From JBBQSN01 sp963825505 (GTDB taxonomy: Bacteria > Actinomycetota > Actinomycetes > Actinomycetales > CAWJMD01), in NCBI GenBank assembly GCA_963825505.1, contig CAWGTL010000024.1, positions 1 through 64,000 on the forward strand: a stretch of 64,000 nucleotides of DNA, in the 5' to 3' direction. Below the pieces are notes generated by a model. That model saw only the letters and a program-made list of their open reading frames with translations. It did not search any database and was not told the DNA's origin. The position numbers and the translations under genes were made by a program. Of the stretch, positions 34,860 to 43,195 are shown piece by piece; position 1 is the stretch's first letter, and every line of letters begins with the position of its first letter.

Positions 34860-34994
34860 GCAGCCCCGTCACCCGGACGGACGACGGGCGCGGTCTGCCC
34901 GGTCTGCACCGTCCGCCCCGGTACGGGATCGGCCACCCGTGTCAGCCGGCCGCGATCGCGGCGCGGCTGACCGTCCGCACCGCGGTCGGGCGGC

Positions 34995-36515
34995 TCAGAC
35001 CTTCTCGACCGGCGGGGGCGGTGGCGCGGCCGGCCCCGCGCCGCCGCCGTCGGCGAACCGCGCGACCAGCGCCTGCAGGTCGACACCCGTGGTGTTCTTC
35101 AGCAGCTCCATCGTCTGCACCAGGTTGGCGGTGACCTGCTTGGGCAGGGCGCCGGCGCCGTCGGTCGACACCACGGTGAGCTTGTCGATCGCCGCCATCG
35201 GGGCCGCGACCTCGCGGGCCACCTGCGGGAGCACCTCGACCAGCATCTGCAGCACAGCGGCCTCGTTGTACCTGGCGAACGCGGCGGCGCGCTTCTCCAT
35301 CGCCTCGGCCTCGGCCTGGCCGGTGGCCAGGATCGCGGCGGCCTGCGCCTCACCCTCCGCGCGCAGGGCCTCGGACTCGGCGATGCGCCGCGACCGCTCG
35401 GCCTCACCGCGCCGGGCGCCCTCGATCGCCTCGGCCTCGGCCAGCGCGGACCGGCGGGACTTGTCACCCTCACCGGTGAGGCGGGCCTTCTCGGCCTCGC
35501 CCTGGGCGGCGGCGATGGACGCCTGCCGGCGGGCGTCGGCCTCGAACACCTCGGCGTTGCGGCGTCCCTCGGCCTCCTGCTCCACCTGGTAGCGGGCGGC
35601 GTCGGCGGGCTTGCGCACCTCGGTGTCGAGCTGGCGCTCCTTGAGCGCGGCCTGCCGGACGGCGACCTTCTCCTGCTCGAGCAGGATCGCCTGGTCGCGG
35701 TCGGCCTGGGCCAGCGGCCCGGACGCGGCGGCCTGGGCGGCGGCGGCGTCGGTCTCCGCCTTGATCTCGGACTGCTTCAGCGCGAGGGCGCGCTGGGCGA
35801 TCGCGATCTCCTCCTCGGCCTTGATCCGGGCCTGCTCGGCGGCGCGGCGGGCCTCGGCCTCGGAGATCGACGCGGTCTGACCCACCCGGGCGGCCTCGGG
35901 GCGGCCGAGGTCGGCCAGGTAGCTGCCGTCGTCGGTGATGTCCTGGATCTGGAAGGTGTCGAGCACCAGGCCCTGGCCGGTGAGCGAGGTCTCGGACTCG
36001 TCGGCCACCCGCTGGGCGAAGGCGGCGCGGTCGCGGATGATCTGCTCGACCGTCAGGGAGCCGACGATGGAGCGCAGCGAGCCGGCCAGGGTCTCCTGGG
36101 TGAAGACCTCGATGTCGGCCTGCTGGGTCAGGAACCGCTGGGCCGCAGCCCGGATGGAGTCCTCGTTGCCGCCGACCTTGACGATCGCGACGCCGTCGAG
36201 GTTGAGCTTGACGCCCTGGCCGGAGACCGCGCCGCGGATCTGCACCGAGATCCGGCGGGACTGCAGGTCGAGGGTGTGCAGGCGCTGGACGAACGGCAGC
36301 ACGAAGACGCCGCCGCCCATGACGACCTTCTGCCCGGACAGGTCGGTCGAGAACTTGCCGGTGGTCTCGTTGCGCACCTCCTTGCCGCGACGACCGGTGA
36401 CGATGAACGCCTCGTTCGGACCTGCGACCTTGTAGCGCTGGGTGATGGCGAACACCACCAGCAGCAGCAGGACGACGAGACCGACGATCGACACGAGCGT
36501 GGTCGGGAACTCCAC
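34995..36515 (-). CDS. Flotillin-like SPFH membrane-scaffold protein
   Basis: 506 residues. One N-terminal membrane helix (VSIVGLVVLLLLVVFAITQ), the SPFH/band-7 domain (about residues 30-220, with GPNEAFIVTGRRGKEV and VLPFVQRLHTLDLQSRRI), then a long Ala/Glu coiled coil rich in EAEA repeats (about 225-430), and a Pro-rich tail PPPPPVEKV. This architecture is that of FloT/YuaG, which organises fluid membrane microdomains. It follows the NfeD-like gene by 28 bases, the standard yuaF-yuaG pairing. Confidence 0.92.
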   Translation of the reverse strand: MEFPTTLVSIVGLVVLLLLVVFAITQRYKVAGPNEAFIVTGRRGKEVRNETTGKFSTDLSGQKVVMGGGVFVLPFVQRLHTLDLQSRRISVQIRGAVSGQGVKLNLDGVAIVKVGGNEDSIRAAAQRFLTQQADIEVFTQETLAGSLRSIVGSLTVEQIIRDRAAFAQRVADESETSLTGQGLVLDTFQIQDITDDGSYLADLGRPEAARVGQTASISEAEARRAAEQARIKAEEEIAIAQRALALKQSEIKAETDAAAAQAAASGPLAQADRDQAILLEQEKVAVRQAALKERQLDTEVRKPADAARYQVEQEAEGRRNAEVFEADARRQASIAAAQGEAEKARLTGEGDKSRRSALAEAEAIEGARRGEAERSRRIAESEALRAEGEAQAAAILATGQAEAEAMEKRAAAFARYNEAAVLQMLVEVLPQVAREVAAPMAAIDKLTVVSTDGAGALPKQVTANLVQTMELLKNTTGVDLQALVARFADGGGAGPAAPPPPPVEKV

Positions 36516-36543
36516 GGCGCTACCCCTCGGGTTGTTGGTTCGG

Positions 36544-37035
36544 TCAGCCCCGGGGGGCGACCTGGACGGACGTGGCGGACAGGACGGCGGTGATGGTGAC
36601 CGGGGTGCCGGCGGGCAGAGCCGTGCCCGCCCGGGCGTTGAGCTTGGTGATGTGGCCTGCCACGACGACGCTGACCTCGCCGTAGCCGTCCTCGGGCACG
36701 GCGCTCACGACGGTGGCGTCGCGGCCGGCGAGCGAGGACGAGCGCACGGTCGAGTCGCCGCCGCCGCGGTTCAGCGCGCTGGAGAGCCAGCCGGCCCCGG
36801 CGCCGACGACCAGGCCGGCGAGCAGGCCGGCCCCGGTGGCCCAGCCGTGCGAGTCGGTGGCGCCGAAGACCAGGGCGCCGACGAACCCGAGGGCCCCGAG
36901 GAACGCGGCGAGCGAGGCGCCGGAGAGCAGGTCCGAGCCGAACGCGTCGAAGAGCCCGTCGAACAGCTCGCCCACGACCAGGGAGAACACCAGCAGGGCG
37001 ACACCGATCCCGCCGATCACCAGGTAGGGGGTCAT
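36544..37035 (-). CDS. NfeD-like membrane protein (flotillin partner)
   Basis: 163 residues. About three hydrophobic helices (LVIGGIGVALLVFSLVVGELF and following) then a C-terminal OB-like beta domain (GRDATVVSAVPEDGYGEVSVVVAGHITKL) as in YuaF/NfeD1b proteins. ATG 37035 follows GGAGG. It heads the operon with the flotillin gene. The short NfeD form lacks the ClpP-class protease domain. Confidence 0.85.
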   Translation of the reverse strand: MTPYLVIGGIGVALLVFSLVVGELFDGLFDAFGSDLLSGASLAAFLGALGFVGALVFGATDSHGWATGAGLLAGLVVGAGAGWLSSALNRGGGDSTVRSSSLAGRDATVVSAVPEDGYGEVSVVVAGHITKLNARAGTALPAGTPVTITAVLSATSVQVAPRG

Positions 37036-37174
37036 CGGGTCACCTCCGGGTCGGCGCGGCGCTCGCGGGTCCGACGGGGGTGTCGGGGCTCCATCCTAGG
37101 GAAGACGGGGGAGGTCCTGTGCAGGTTCGTCCCCCGGACGGCCGCTTGCCGGGCGCCCTCAGGATCGGCCCGCA

Positions 37175-37180
37175 TACTGT
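37175..37180 (+). promoter_or_regulatory. Candidate -10 element for the penicillin-binding protein gene
   Basis: TACTGT, 58 bases ahead of GTG 37239. The transcript would carry a leader of about 50 bases with GGAG at 37226-37229. Confidence 0.4.
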
Positions 37181-37238
37181 CCGGTGGCGCACGCACGACG
37201 GCGCCGCCCCGCCCGTCGCCGACCTGGAGACCCACTTC

Positions 37239-39597
37239 GTGGCCGACCGCAGCAACGACAACCGCCCGCCGTCCCGCGGCCGCCGCCCCGCGCAGGGCTC
37301 GCCCCGCGCCGCCGCAGGCACCCGCCGCGGACAAGCCGCGCCGGGCTCCCGCCCGCGCTCCGGCCAGGGCAGCCGCACCGGGCAGGGGGGCCGTCAGGGC
37401 GGCCGCGCGGCCGCCGCCGGCGCTGCCACCCGGCAGGGCCGCCGGCCCCGCGGGCGCAGCCGTCGGTTCCGCTGGCTGCCGTCCTGGAAGGTCGTCCTCG
37501 GGTCGTTCCTCGGCCTGGTGGCGCTCGGCCTGATCGGCTTCTACGTCGCTTACCGGCTGATCGACATCCCGCAGCCGAACGACTTCGCCGACGACCAGAC
37601 CACCATCGTCTACTACAGCGGCGGGACGAACGAGATGGGCCGCTTCGCGGCGCAGGACCGGACCATCGTCGCGAGCGACCAGATCCCGCAGCACGTCAAG
37701 GACGCGATCGTCGCCGCCGAGGACCGGACCTTCTACGAGAACCGCGGCGTCTCGCCGGTCGGTCTCGCCCGGGCCGTGTGGGGCCAGGTGAGCGGGGACT
37801 ACGCCGGGGGCGGCTCGACGATCACCCAGCAGTACGTGAAGAACTACTACCTCACCTTCGACCAGACGTACTCACGCAAGGCGAAGGAAGCGATCATCGC
37901 GCTGAAGATCGACCAGCAGCAGACCAAGGACGAGACGCTCACCGCGTACCTCAACACCATCTACTTCGGACGCGGGGCGTACGGCATCCAGGCCGCGGCC
38001 AGGGCGTACTTCGACAAGAACGCCGCCGACCTCACGGTCGAGGAAGGCGCGCTGCTGGCCGGCATCGTCCCCAACCCGAGCGGCTGGGACCCGGCGAAGA
38101 ACCCGGAGAAGGCCACCGAACGGTTCGAGTACGTCCTCGACGGCATGGTGCTCGGCCAGACCCTGTCGGAGGGTCAGCGGGACGCGATGGTCGTGCCGAC
38201 CGCGGTCGAGCAGCGGCAGGAGCAGACCTACGCCGGCCCCAACGGCTACCTGCTCGCGATGGTGCGCAGCGAGCTGCTCGCGAACAGCTCGCTGACCGAC
38301 GCCGACCTGGACACCGGCGGGTTGCGGATCACCACGACGATCAGCCGCGGGGTCCAGGCCGCCGCGATCCGGGCGATGAACGACCCGGAGGCGTTCCCGG
38401 TCGAGGACAGGCCCGCGACGCTGCACGCGGCCCTGACGTCCATCAACCCGCGGACCGGAGGCATCGTGGCTCTGTACGGCGGGGCCGACTACCTGAAGCG
38501 GCAGTCGAACGGCGCCACCCAGGACGTCGCGCAGGCGGGTTCGACGTTCAAGCCGTTCACGCTCGTCGCCGCCCTCGAGGACGACATCGCGCTGAAGAGC
38601 AGGTGGAACGGCCGCAACAACCGCACCTTCGACGCCTACGTCGACTCCTCGGGCGACGAGAAGCCGGTGCAGAACTTCGGTGGATCGCAGCTACGGCGAG
38701 ATCACCCTGGAGAAGGCGACGGCCAACTCCGTGAACACGGTGTACGTCGACGTCAACGACACGGTCGGGCCGGAGAGGACGCGAGAGGTGGCGGTGCGTG
38801 CCGGCCTGCCCGAGGACACCGCCGGGCTCGACGACTTCCTGTCCAACGTGCTCGGCACCGCGTCGCCGCACCCGCTGGACATGGCCAACGCGTACTCGAC
38901 GTTCGCGGCCCAGGGGGTCAGGCACACTCCGCACATCGTCGAGAAGGTGACGCTCGGGGGGAGCGAGGACGTGCTCTACGCCGGTCCCACCGAGGGCAGC
39001 CAGGTCTTCGACGCTGACGTCATGGCCGACACCACCGCGGCGCTGCAGGGCGTGGTGGAGTCCGGCTCCGGGGAGTACGCGTCCCGGCTGGACCGGCCCG
39101 CGGCGGGCAAGACGGGGACCTCGAGCGACAACCGCTCGGCCTGGTTCGTCGGGTACACGCCGCAGCTGGCGACCGCCGTCGCGCTCTACAACGTGGAGGA
39201 GGACGGCACGCCGTCGACCATCCCGGCCTTCGGCGGGCGCTCGGAGATCACCGGAGGGTCGTTCCCGGTGCGGATCTGGACGACCTTCATGCAGCAGGCG
39301 CTCGAGGGCGCGGAGGTGCTCGAGTTCCCTGAGCGAGCCGACGTCGGCGAGGAGCCGACGCGCTCGCAGACCTCGACCACCACGACCACCGCGCCCCCGA
39401 CCACCACCGCGCCTCCCACCACGGCGCCACCCACCACCGAGCCGCCCACGGACACCGCCACCGTGCCGTTGCCGACCCTTCCGCTGCCGACCGACCCGCC
39501 GACCACCGAGCCGCCACCCACCGACGGCGGCGGCGGAGGCGGTGGAGGTGGCGGCGGCGGCGGCGACGGCGGCGGCGGCGCCTCACCCGGTGGCTGA
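37239..39597 (+). pseudogene. ponA: Bifunctional penicillin-binding protein (GT51 plus transpeptidase), frameshifted
   Basis: Class A PBP that polymerises glycan strands and cross-links them outside the membrane. An Arg/Gly-rich cytoplasmic tail precedes the helix LGSFLGLVALGLIGFYVAY. GT51 motifs AAEDRTFYENRGVSP, GGGSTITQQYVKN and YLNTIYFGRGAYGI follow. The transpeptidase serine is in STFKPF. Then the frame slips by +1 near 38680-38686 (GGTGGATCGC); the other frame resumes with RSYGEITLEKATANSVN (SxN) and GKTGTSSD (KTG). The tail is Thr/Pro-rich and ends in polyglycine. Deleting one base restores a 785-residue protein. Start GTG 37239 with GGAG nine bases upstream. Confidence 0.88.
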
Positions 39598-41221
39598 CGC
39601 GCCTGCGCCGGTCGCCAGCCCGACCCGCGAGGACCCGTTCGTCGCGGCCGTCAGCGAGGCGGCCGGCGGCGTGCGGGGCCGGCGGGCGGGCGGGCCGGAG
39701 CGGTCGTGGCTGCCGTGGGGGGCCGGCGCCCTCGGCGTGCTGCCGCTCATGGCCACCGCGACGATGCTGCTCGCGGTGCTGCTGCGCCAGCACTGCCGCG
39801 TCACCCTGTGGGCCTCGCCCGACCAGTTCACCCACGCCTGCTACTCCGACGTCCCCGCCCTGTACGGGTCGGCGGGCCTCGTGGACGGCGCGCTGCCCTA
39901 CCTCGACGCCGTCGGCGGGGAGCACCTGACGCAGCCGGTGGGCACCGGGTTCTGGTTGTGGCTGCTGTCGCTGCCGGCTCCCGGCGGCCCCCAGGAGCTG
40001 CGCTGGGTGTTCGACCTCGCCACCGTCCTCATCACTCTGGCGTTCGTCGCGGTCGTGCTCGCCGTCGCGGCCCTGGCCCGGCACCGGCCGTGGGACGCCG
40101 CGCTCGTCGCGCTCTCGCCGGTGGTGGCCACCGGGGCGCTGGTCTCGCTCGACCTGGTCGCCGTCGCGCTCGCCGTGCTCGGCGTGCTCGCCTTCAGCCG
40201 CGAGCGACCGGTGGTGGCCGGGGTGCTCGTCGGGCTCGCTGTGACCACGCGCCCGCTCGCGGTGGTGGTGCTGCTCGCCCTGGTGCTGCTCGCGGTGCGC
40301 ACCGGACGCTGGGCCGCGGTCGGCACCACCGGTGCCGCGGCCGTGCTCGCCTGGCTGCTCACCAACGTCCCCGTCCTGGTGCTGTCGAGCGACGGCTGGG
40401 GCGCGTACTGGAGCGCAGCCTGGAGCTCGCCGCCCGGGTACGGCTCGCTCTGGCTGCTGCCGCGGCTGGTCGGCGACGAGGTGGGTACCGGCGCCGTGCC
40501 GCCGGTACCGGGCTGGGTCGGCTTCGCCGGCGTGGCCGCGGTCGGCGTCGGCGCCCTGGTGCTCGCGCTGCTGCCGCGCGACCTGCGCGAGGACGTGCGC
40601 CCGCGCAACCCGTGGGTCTGGCTGCCCGTGCTGGCGGCGGTGGTCTGCGCACCCTTCCTGCTCGTGCGCGTCGGCCCCGGCGTGCTCCGCGGCGCGGGCG
40701 GCCTCGGGATCGACGGGCCGGTGCGCTGGTGGGCCGTGGTGGGCTACGCGGTGGTGCTCGTGGCGGTGGCGCTGCTCACCCTGTCCGCCGAGCGCCGCCC
40801 GCGGCTGCCGGCGGTCGTGCTGCTGCTCCTGGTCGGCTTCCTCGTGGTCTCGCCGTCGCTGCCGGTGCAGGCGGGCCTGTGGGTGCTGCCGTTCGCGGCG
40901 CTCGCCGTCCCCCGGTGGCGCGACCTGCTGGCCTGGGGCTGCGTGGAGGCCGCCTACGCCACCGGCACCTGGTTCTACCTGTACGGCCTGTCGGTCGAGA
41001 ACCGCGGGCTGCCGCCCTGGGCGTACGGGCTGCTGGTGCTGGTCCGCGTCGGCGCGCTGCTCTGGCTGGCCTGGCGCGCGGTGTCGGTGAGCCGCTGGCC
41101 CGAGGACGACGTCGTGCGCACCTTCTCCCGCGAGGCCGGCCTGGACGACGACGACCCCGCCGCGGGCGACCTCGAGGACGCCCCCGACGCGCTGGTCGTG
41201 ACCTTCGCGGGGAACGGGTAG
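39590..41221 (+). CDS. GT87/DUF2029-like polytopic membrane protein
   Basis: 543 residues, about 12 hydrophobic helices. The first outer loop holds CRVTLWASPDQFTHACYSD and later LDAVGGEHLTQPVGTGFWLW, a layout seen in polyprenyl-phosphate-sugar-dependent mannosyltransferase-like proteins of the GT87 group. It follows the PBP gene and overlaps it by eight bases (GTG 39590), as in mycobacteria where Rv0051 follows ponA1. A glycosyltransferase role is inferred, not shown. The acidic cytoplasmic tail ends at a TAG that is also part of the next promoter. Confidence 0.82.
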   Translation: MADAPAPVASPTREDPFVAAVSEAAGGVRGRRAGGPERSWLPWGAGALGVLPLMATATMLLAVLLRQHCRVTLWASPDQFTHACYSDVPALYGSAGLVDGALPYLDAVGGEHLTQPVGTGFWLWLLSLPAPGGPQELRWVFDLATVLITLAFVAVVLAVAALARHRPWDAALVALSPVVATGALVSLDLVAVALAVLGVLAFSRERPVVAGVLVGLAVTTRPLAVVVLLALVLLAVRTGRWAAVGTTGAAAVLAWLLTNVPVLVLSSDGWGAYWSAAWSSPPGYGSLWLLPRLVGDEVGTGAVPPVPGWVGFAGVAAVGVGALVLALLPRDLREDVRPRNPWVWLPVLAAVVCAPFLLVRVGPGVLRGAGGLGIDGPVRWWAVVGYAVVLVAVALLTLSAERRPRLPAVVLLLLVGFLVVSPSLPVQAGLWVLPFAALAVPRWRDLLAWGCVEAAYATGTWFYLYGLSVENRGLPPWAYGLLVLVRVGALLWLAWRAVSVSRWPEDDVVRTFSREAGLDDDDPAAGDLEDAPDALVVTFAGNG

Positions 41222-41224
41222 ACT
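41219..41224 (+). promoter_or_regulatory. Candidate -10 element of the rpsF operon
   Basis: TAGACT overlaps the stop codon of the preceding gene. The resulting leader to rpsF is about 130 bases, long enough for ribosomal-protein autoregulation, though I cannot assign the S6:S18 leader structure. Confidence 0.45.
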
Positions 41225-41360
41225 CCACGCACGGGTACCCCTCGTGGGTGCCCTCTCCGCTGTCAGGGCCGGCTCACGCCGGGCCGGACGACGGAGGACG
41301 CTCGACCCTCCTGCCACGGAGAGACCGTGGCCGCCGAGTCCAGAGGAGGTGGGTTCCCGC

Positions 41361-41651
41361 ATGCGTCACTACGAGATGATGATCATCCTCGACCCCGAGC
41401 TCGAGGAGCGCACGGTCGCTCCGTCGCTCGACAAGTTCCTCGACGTCGTCCGCAAGGGCGGCGGCTCCGTCGACAACGTCGACATCTGGGGCAAGCGCCG
41501 GCTGGCGTACGACATCGCGAAGAGGTCCGAGGGCATCTACGCGGTCGTCGACATGAACGCGACCCCCGAGGTCGCCAAGGAGCTGGACCGTCAGCTCAAC
41601 CTGAACGAGTCCGTGCTCCGCACCAAGATCCTGCGCCCCGAGGCCCGCTGA
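41361..41651 (+). CDS. rpsF: 30S ribosomal protein S6
   Basis: 96 residues, the usual length: MRHYEMMIILDPELEER start and DIWGKRRLAYDI in the middle. ATG 41361 has a strong AGGAGGT. S6 binds S18 on the small subunit platform. First gene of rpsF-ssb-rpsR-rplI. Confidence 0.97.
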   Translation: MRHYEMMIILDPELEERTVAPSLDKFLDVVRKGGGSVDNVDIWGKRRLAYDIAKRSEGIYAVVDMNATPEVAKELDRQLNLNESVLRTKILRPEAR

Positions 41652-41652
41652 G

Positions 41653-42225
41653 ATGGCCGGCGACACCGTCATCACCGTCATCGGCAACCTCACCGCCGAC
41701 CCGGAGCTGCGGTTCACGCCGTCCGGGGCTGCGGTCGCGAACTTCACCGTCGCGTCCACGCCGCGCACGTTCGACCGGCAGACGAACGAGTGGAAGGACG
41801 GCGAGGCGCTCTTCCTGCGCTGCGCCATCTGGCGCGAGGCAGCCGAGAACGTGGCCGAGTCCCTCACCCGGGGTGCTCGCGTCATCGTCTCCGGCCGGCT
41901 GAAGCAGCGCTCCTTCGAGACGAAGGAGGGCGAGAAGCGCACCGTCGTCGAGCTCGACGTCGACGAGATCGGCCCGTCCCTGCGGTACGCCACGGCGAAG
42001 GTCACCAAGGCCTCGCGCGGTGGCGGCGGCGGTGGTGGCGGCTGGTCCGGCGGCGGCCAGGGCGGCGGTGGCGGCCAGCAGGGCGGCGGCGGCTGGTCCG
42101 GCGGCGGCCAGGGTGGCCAGCAGGGCGGCGGCGGCCAGCAGGACGACCCGTGGGCCTCCGGCCCCTCGGCGGGCGGTGGCGGTGGCGGCTTCGGCGGCAA
42201 CCGCGACGACGAGCCCCCGTTCTGA
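41653..42225 (+). CDS. ssb: Single-stranded DNA-binding protein
   Basis: 190 residues. The OB fold occupies residues 1-115 (TVITVIGNLTADPELRFTPSG, then FLRCAIWREAAENVAESLTRG). A Gly/Gln-rich flexible linker follows, with repeated GGWSGGGQ and GGQQ units. The acidic tail DDEPPF binds partner proteins of replication and repair. It begins one base after rpsF stops, so the two are coupled. Confidence 0.97.
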   Translation: MAGDTVITVIGNLTADPELRFTPSGAAVANFTVASTPRTFDRQTNEWKDGEALFLRCAIWREAAENVAESLTRGARVIVSGRLKQRSFETKEGEKRTVVELDVDEIGPSLRYATAKVTKASRGGGGGGGGWSGGGQGGGGGQQGGGGWSGGGQGGQQGGGGQQDDPWASGPSAGGGGGGFGGNRDDEPPF

Positions 42226-42268
42226 CCCTCACCGCAGCACCGAACGACTGACAGCAGAACAACCCCAT

Positions 42269-42292
42269 CCCGGGTCCTCGGCAGGACCCGGG
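42269..42292 (+). promoter_or_regulatory. Intercistronic hairpin ssb-rpsR
   Basis: CCCGGGTCCT and AGGACCCGGG form a perfect 10-base stem with a CGGC loop, ending eight bases ahead of the rpsR ribosome-binding site AAGGAGGA. Possibly an attenuator, processing site or binding site for S18/S6; no T-tract. Confidence 0.55.
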
Positions 42293-42314
42293 CTCCCTAA
42301 GGAGGAGCTCCACG

Positions 42315-42551
42315 ATGGCCAAGCCGGCACTTCGTAAGCCGAAGAAGAAGCAGAACCCGCTCAAGGCGGCCAAGATCACCTACATCGACTACAAGGACAC
42401 CGCGCTGCTGCGCAAGTTCGTGTCCGACCGGGGCAAGATCCGCGCCCGGCGCGTGACCGGTGTGTCGGTGCAGCAGCAGCGTCAGCTCGCCAAGGCGATC
42501 AAGAACGCCCGCGAGATGGCCCTGCTGCCCTACTCGAGCTCGGCTCGCTGA
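42315..42551 (+). CDS. rpsR: 30S ribosomal protein S18 (cysteine-free form)
   Basis: 78 residues with the conserved YIDYKDTALLRKFVSDRGK and RARRVTG. The N-terminal segment reads KKKQNPLKAAKI and the protein has no cysteine. Zinc-binding S18 of many actinobacteria has a CxxC here, so this is the zinc-independent form in the main operon. ATG 42315 has AAGGAGGA. Confidence 0.96.
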   Translation: MAKPALRKPKKKQNPLKAAKITYIDYKDTALLRKFVSDRGKIRARRVTGVSVQQQRQLAKAIKNAREMALLPYSSSAR

Positions 42552-42568
42552 GAAGGAGCGACGACACC

Positions 42569-43015
42569 ATGAAGCTCATCCTCACCCAGGAGGTCACCGG
42601 CCTCGGGACCCCCGGCGACGTCGTCGAGGTCAAGGACGGCTACGGCCGCAACTACCTCGTCCCGCGCGGTCTGGCCACGGCCTGGACCAAGGGCGGCCAG
42701 AAGCAGGTCGACTCGATCCGCAAGGCGCGTGCGTCCCGCGAGATCGCCGACGTCGAGACCGCCCGGTCGGTCAAGGCGACCCTCGAGGCGAAGGCGGTGC
42801 GCCTGCCGGTCAACGCCGGCGCGTCCGGCCGCCTGTTCGGTGCCGTCACCCCCGGTGACGTCGCCGACGCCGTCAAGTCGGTCACCGGCACCGAGGTCGA
42901 CCGCCGCAAGATCGAGATCGCCCAGCCGATCAAGACCGTCGGCGAGTACCAGGTCTCGGTGCGGCTGCACCCCGAGGTCGCGGCCACCGTCGCGATCGAG
43001 GTCGTCCCCGCCTGA
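42569..43015 (+). CDS. rplI: 50S ribosomal protein L9
   Basis: 148 residues: MKLILTQEVTGLGTPGDVVEVKDGYGRNYLVPRG is the classical N-terminal domain, joined by a long helix to the C-terminal rRNA-binding domain. ATG 42569 has GAAGGAG upstream. Last gene of the operon; a strong terminator follows. Confidence 0.97.
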   Translation: MKLILTQEVTGLGTPGDVVEVKDGYGRNYLVPRGLATAWTKGGQKQVDSIRKARASREIADVETARSVKATLEAKAVRLPVNAGASGRLFGAVTPGDVADAVKSVTGTEVDRRKIEIAQPIKTVGEYQVSVRLHPEVAATVAIEVVPA

Positions 43016-43026
43016 CCCTGCTCGAT

Positions 43027-43060
43027 CGAAGGCCCCCACCGTCCGCGGTGGGGGCCTTCG
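43027..43060 (+). terminator. Terminator of the rpsF-rplI operon
   Basis: CGAAGGCCCCCACCG (43027-43041) and CGGTGGGGGCCTTCG (43046-43060) form a perfect 15-base stem with a four-base loop, 12 bases after rplI. Confidence 0.88.
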
Positions 43061-43090
43061 TGCGTCCGGCCGGTGGGTTTCGCGGGCCAA

Positions 43091-43138
43091 GTGAACGTGG
43101 CGACCACCACGTTCACGAGGCTCGCGAGCCTCGTGAAC
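43091..43138. repeat. 28-base perfect palindrome overlapping a second inverted repeat
   Basis: 43111-43138 reads the same on both strands over 28 bases (core GGCTCGCGAGCC). Its first six bases also belong to a second hairpin: GTGAACGTGG at 43091-43100 pairs with CCACGTTCAC at 43107-43116. The two structures exclude each other. It lies between convergent rplI and the ketopantoate-reductase-like gene. A further GCCTCGTGAGG follows at 43148-43158. Confidence 0.85.
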
Positions 43139-43195
43139 CACCTGCTCGCCTCGTGAGGACGCGCTGCCGCAGCGGCTGGCGCGTCGCCGCCGGCC

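Noticed and set aside
41225..41360. S6:S18 ribosomal leader motif before rpsF
   Set aside because: The leader length fits, but I could not fold the characteristic structure with confidence, so it is only mentioned with the promoter.
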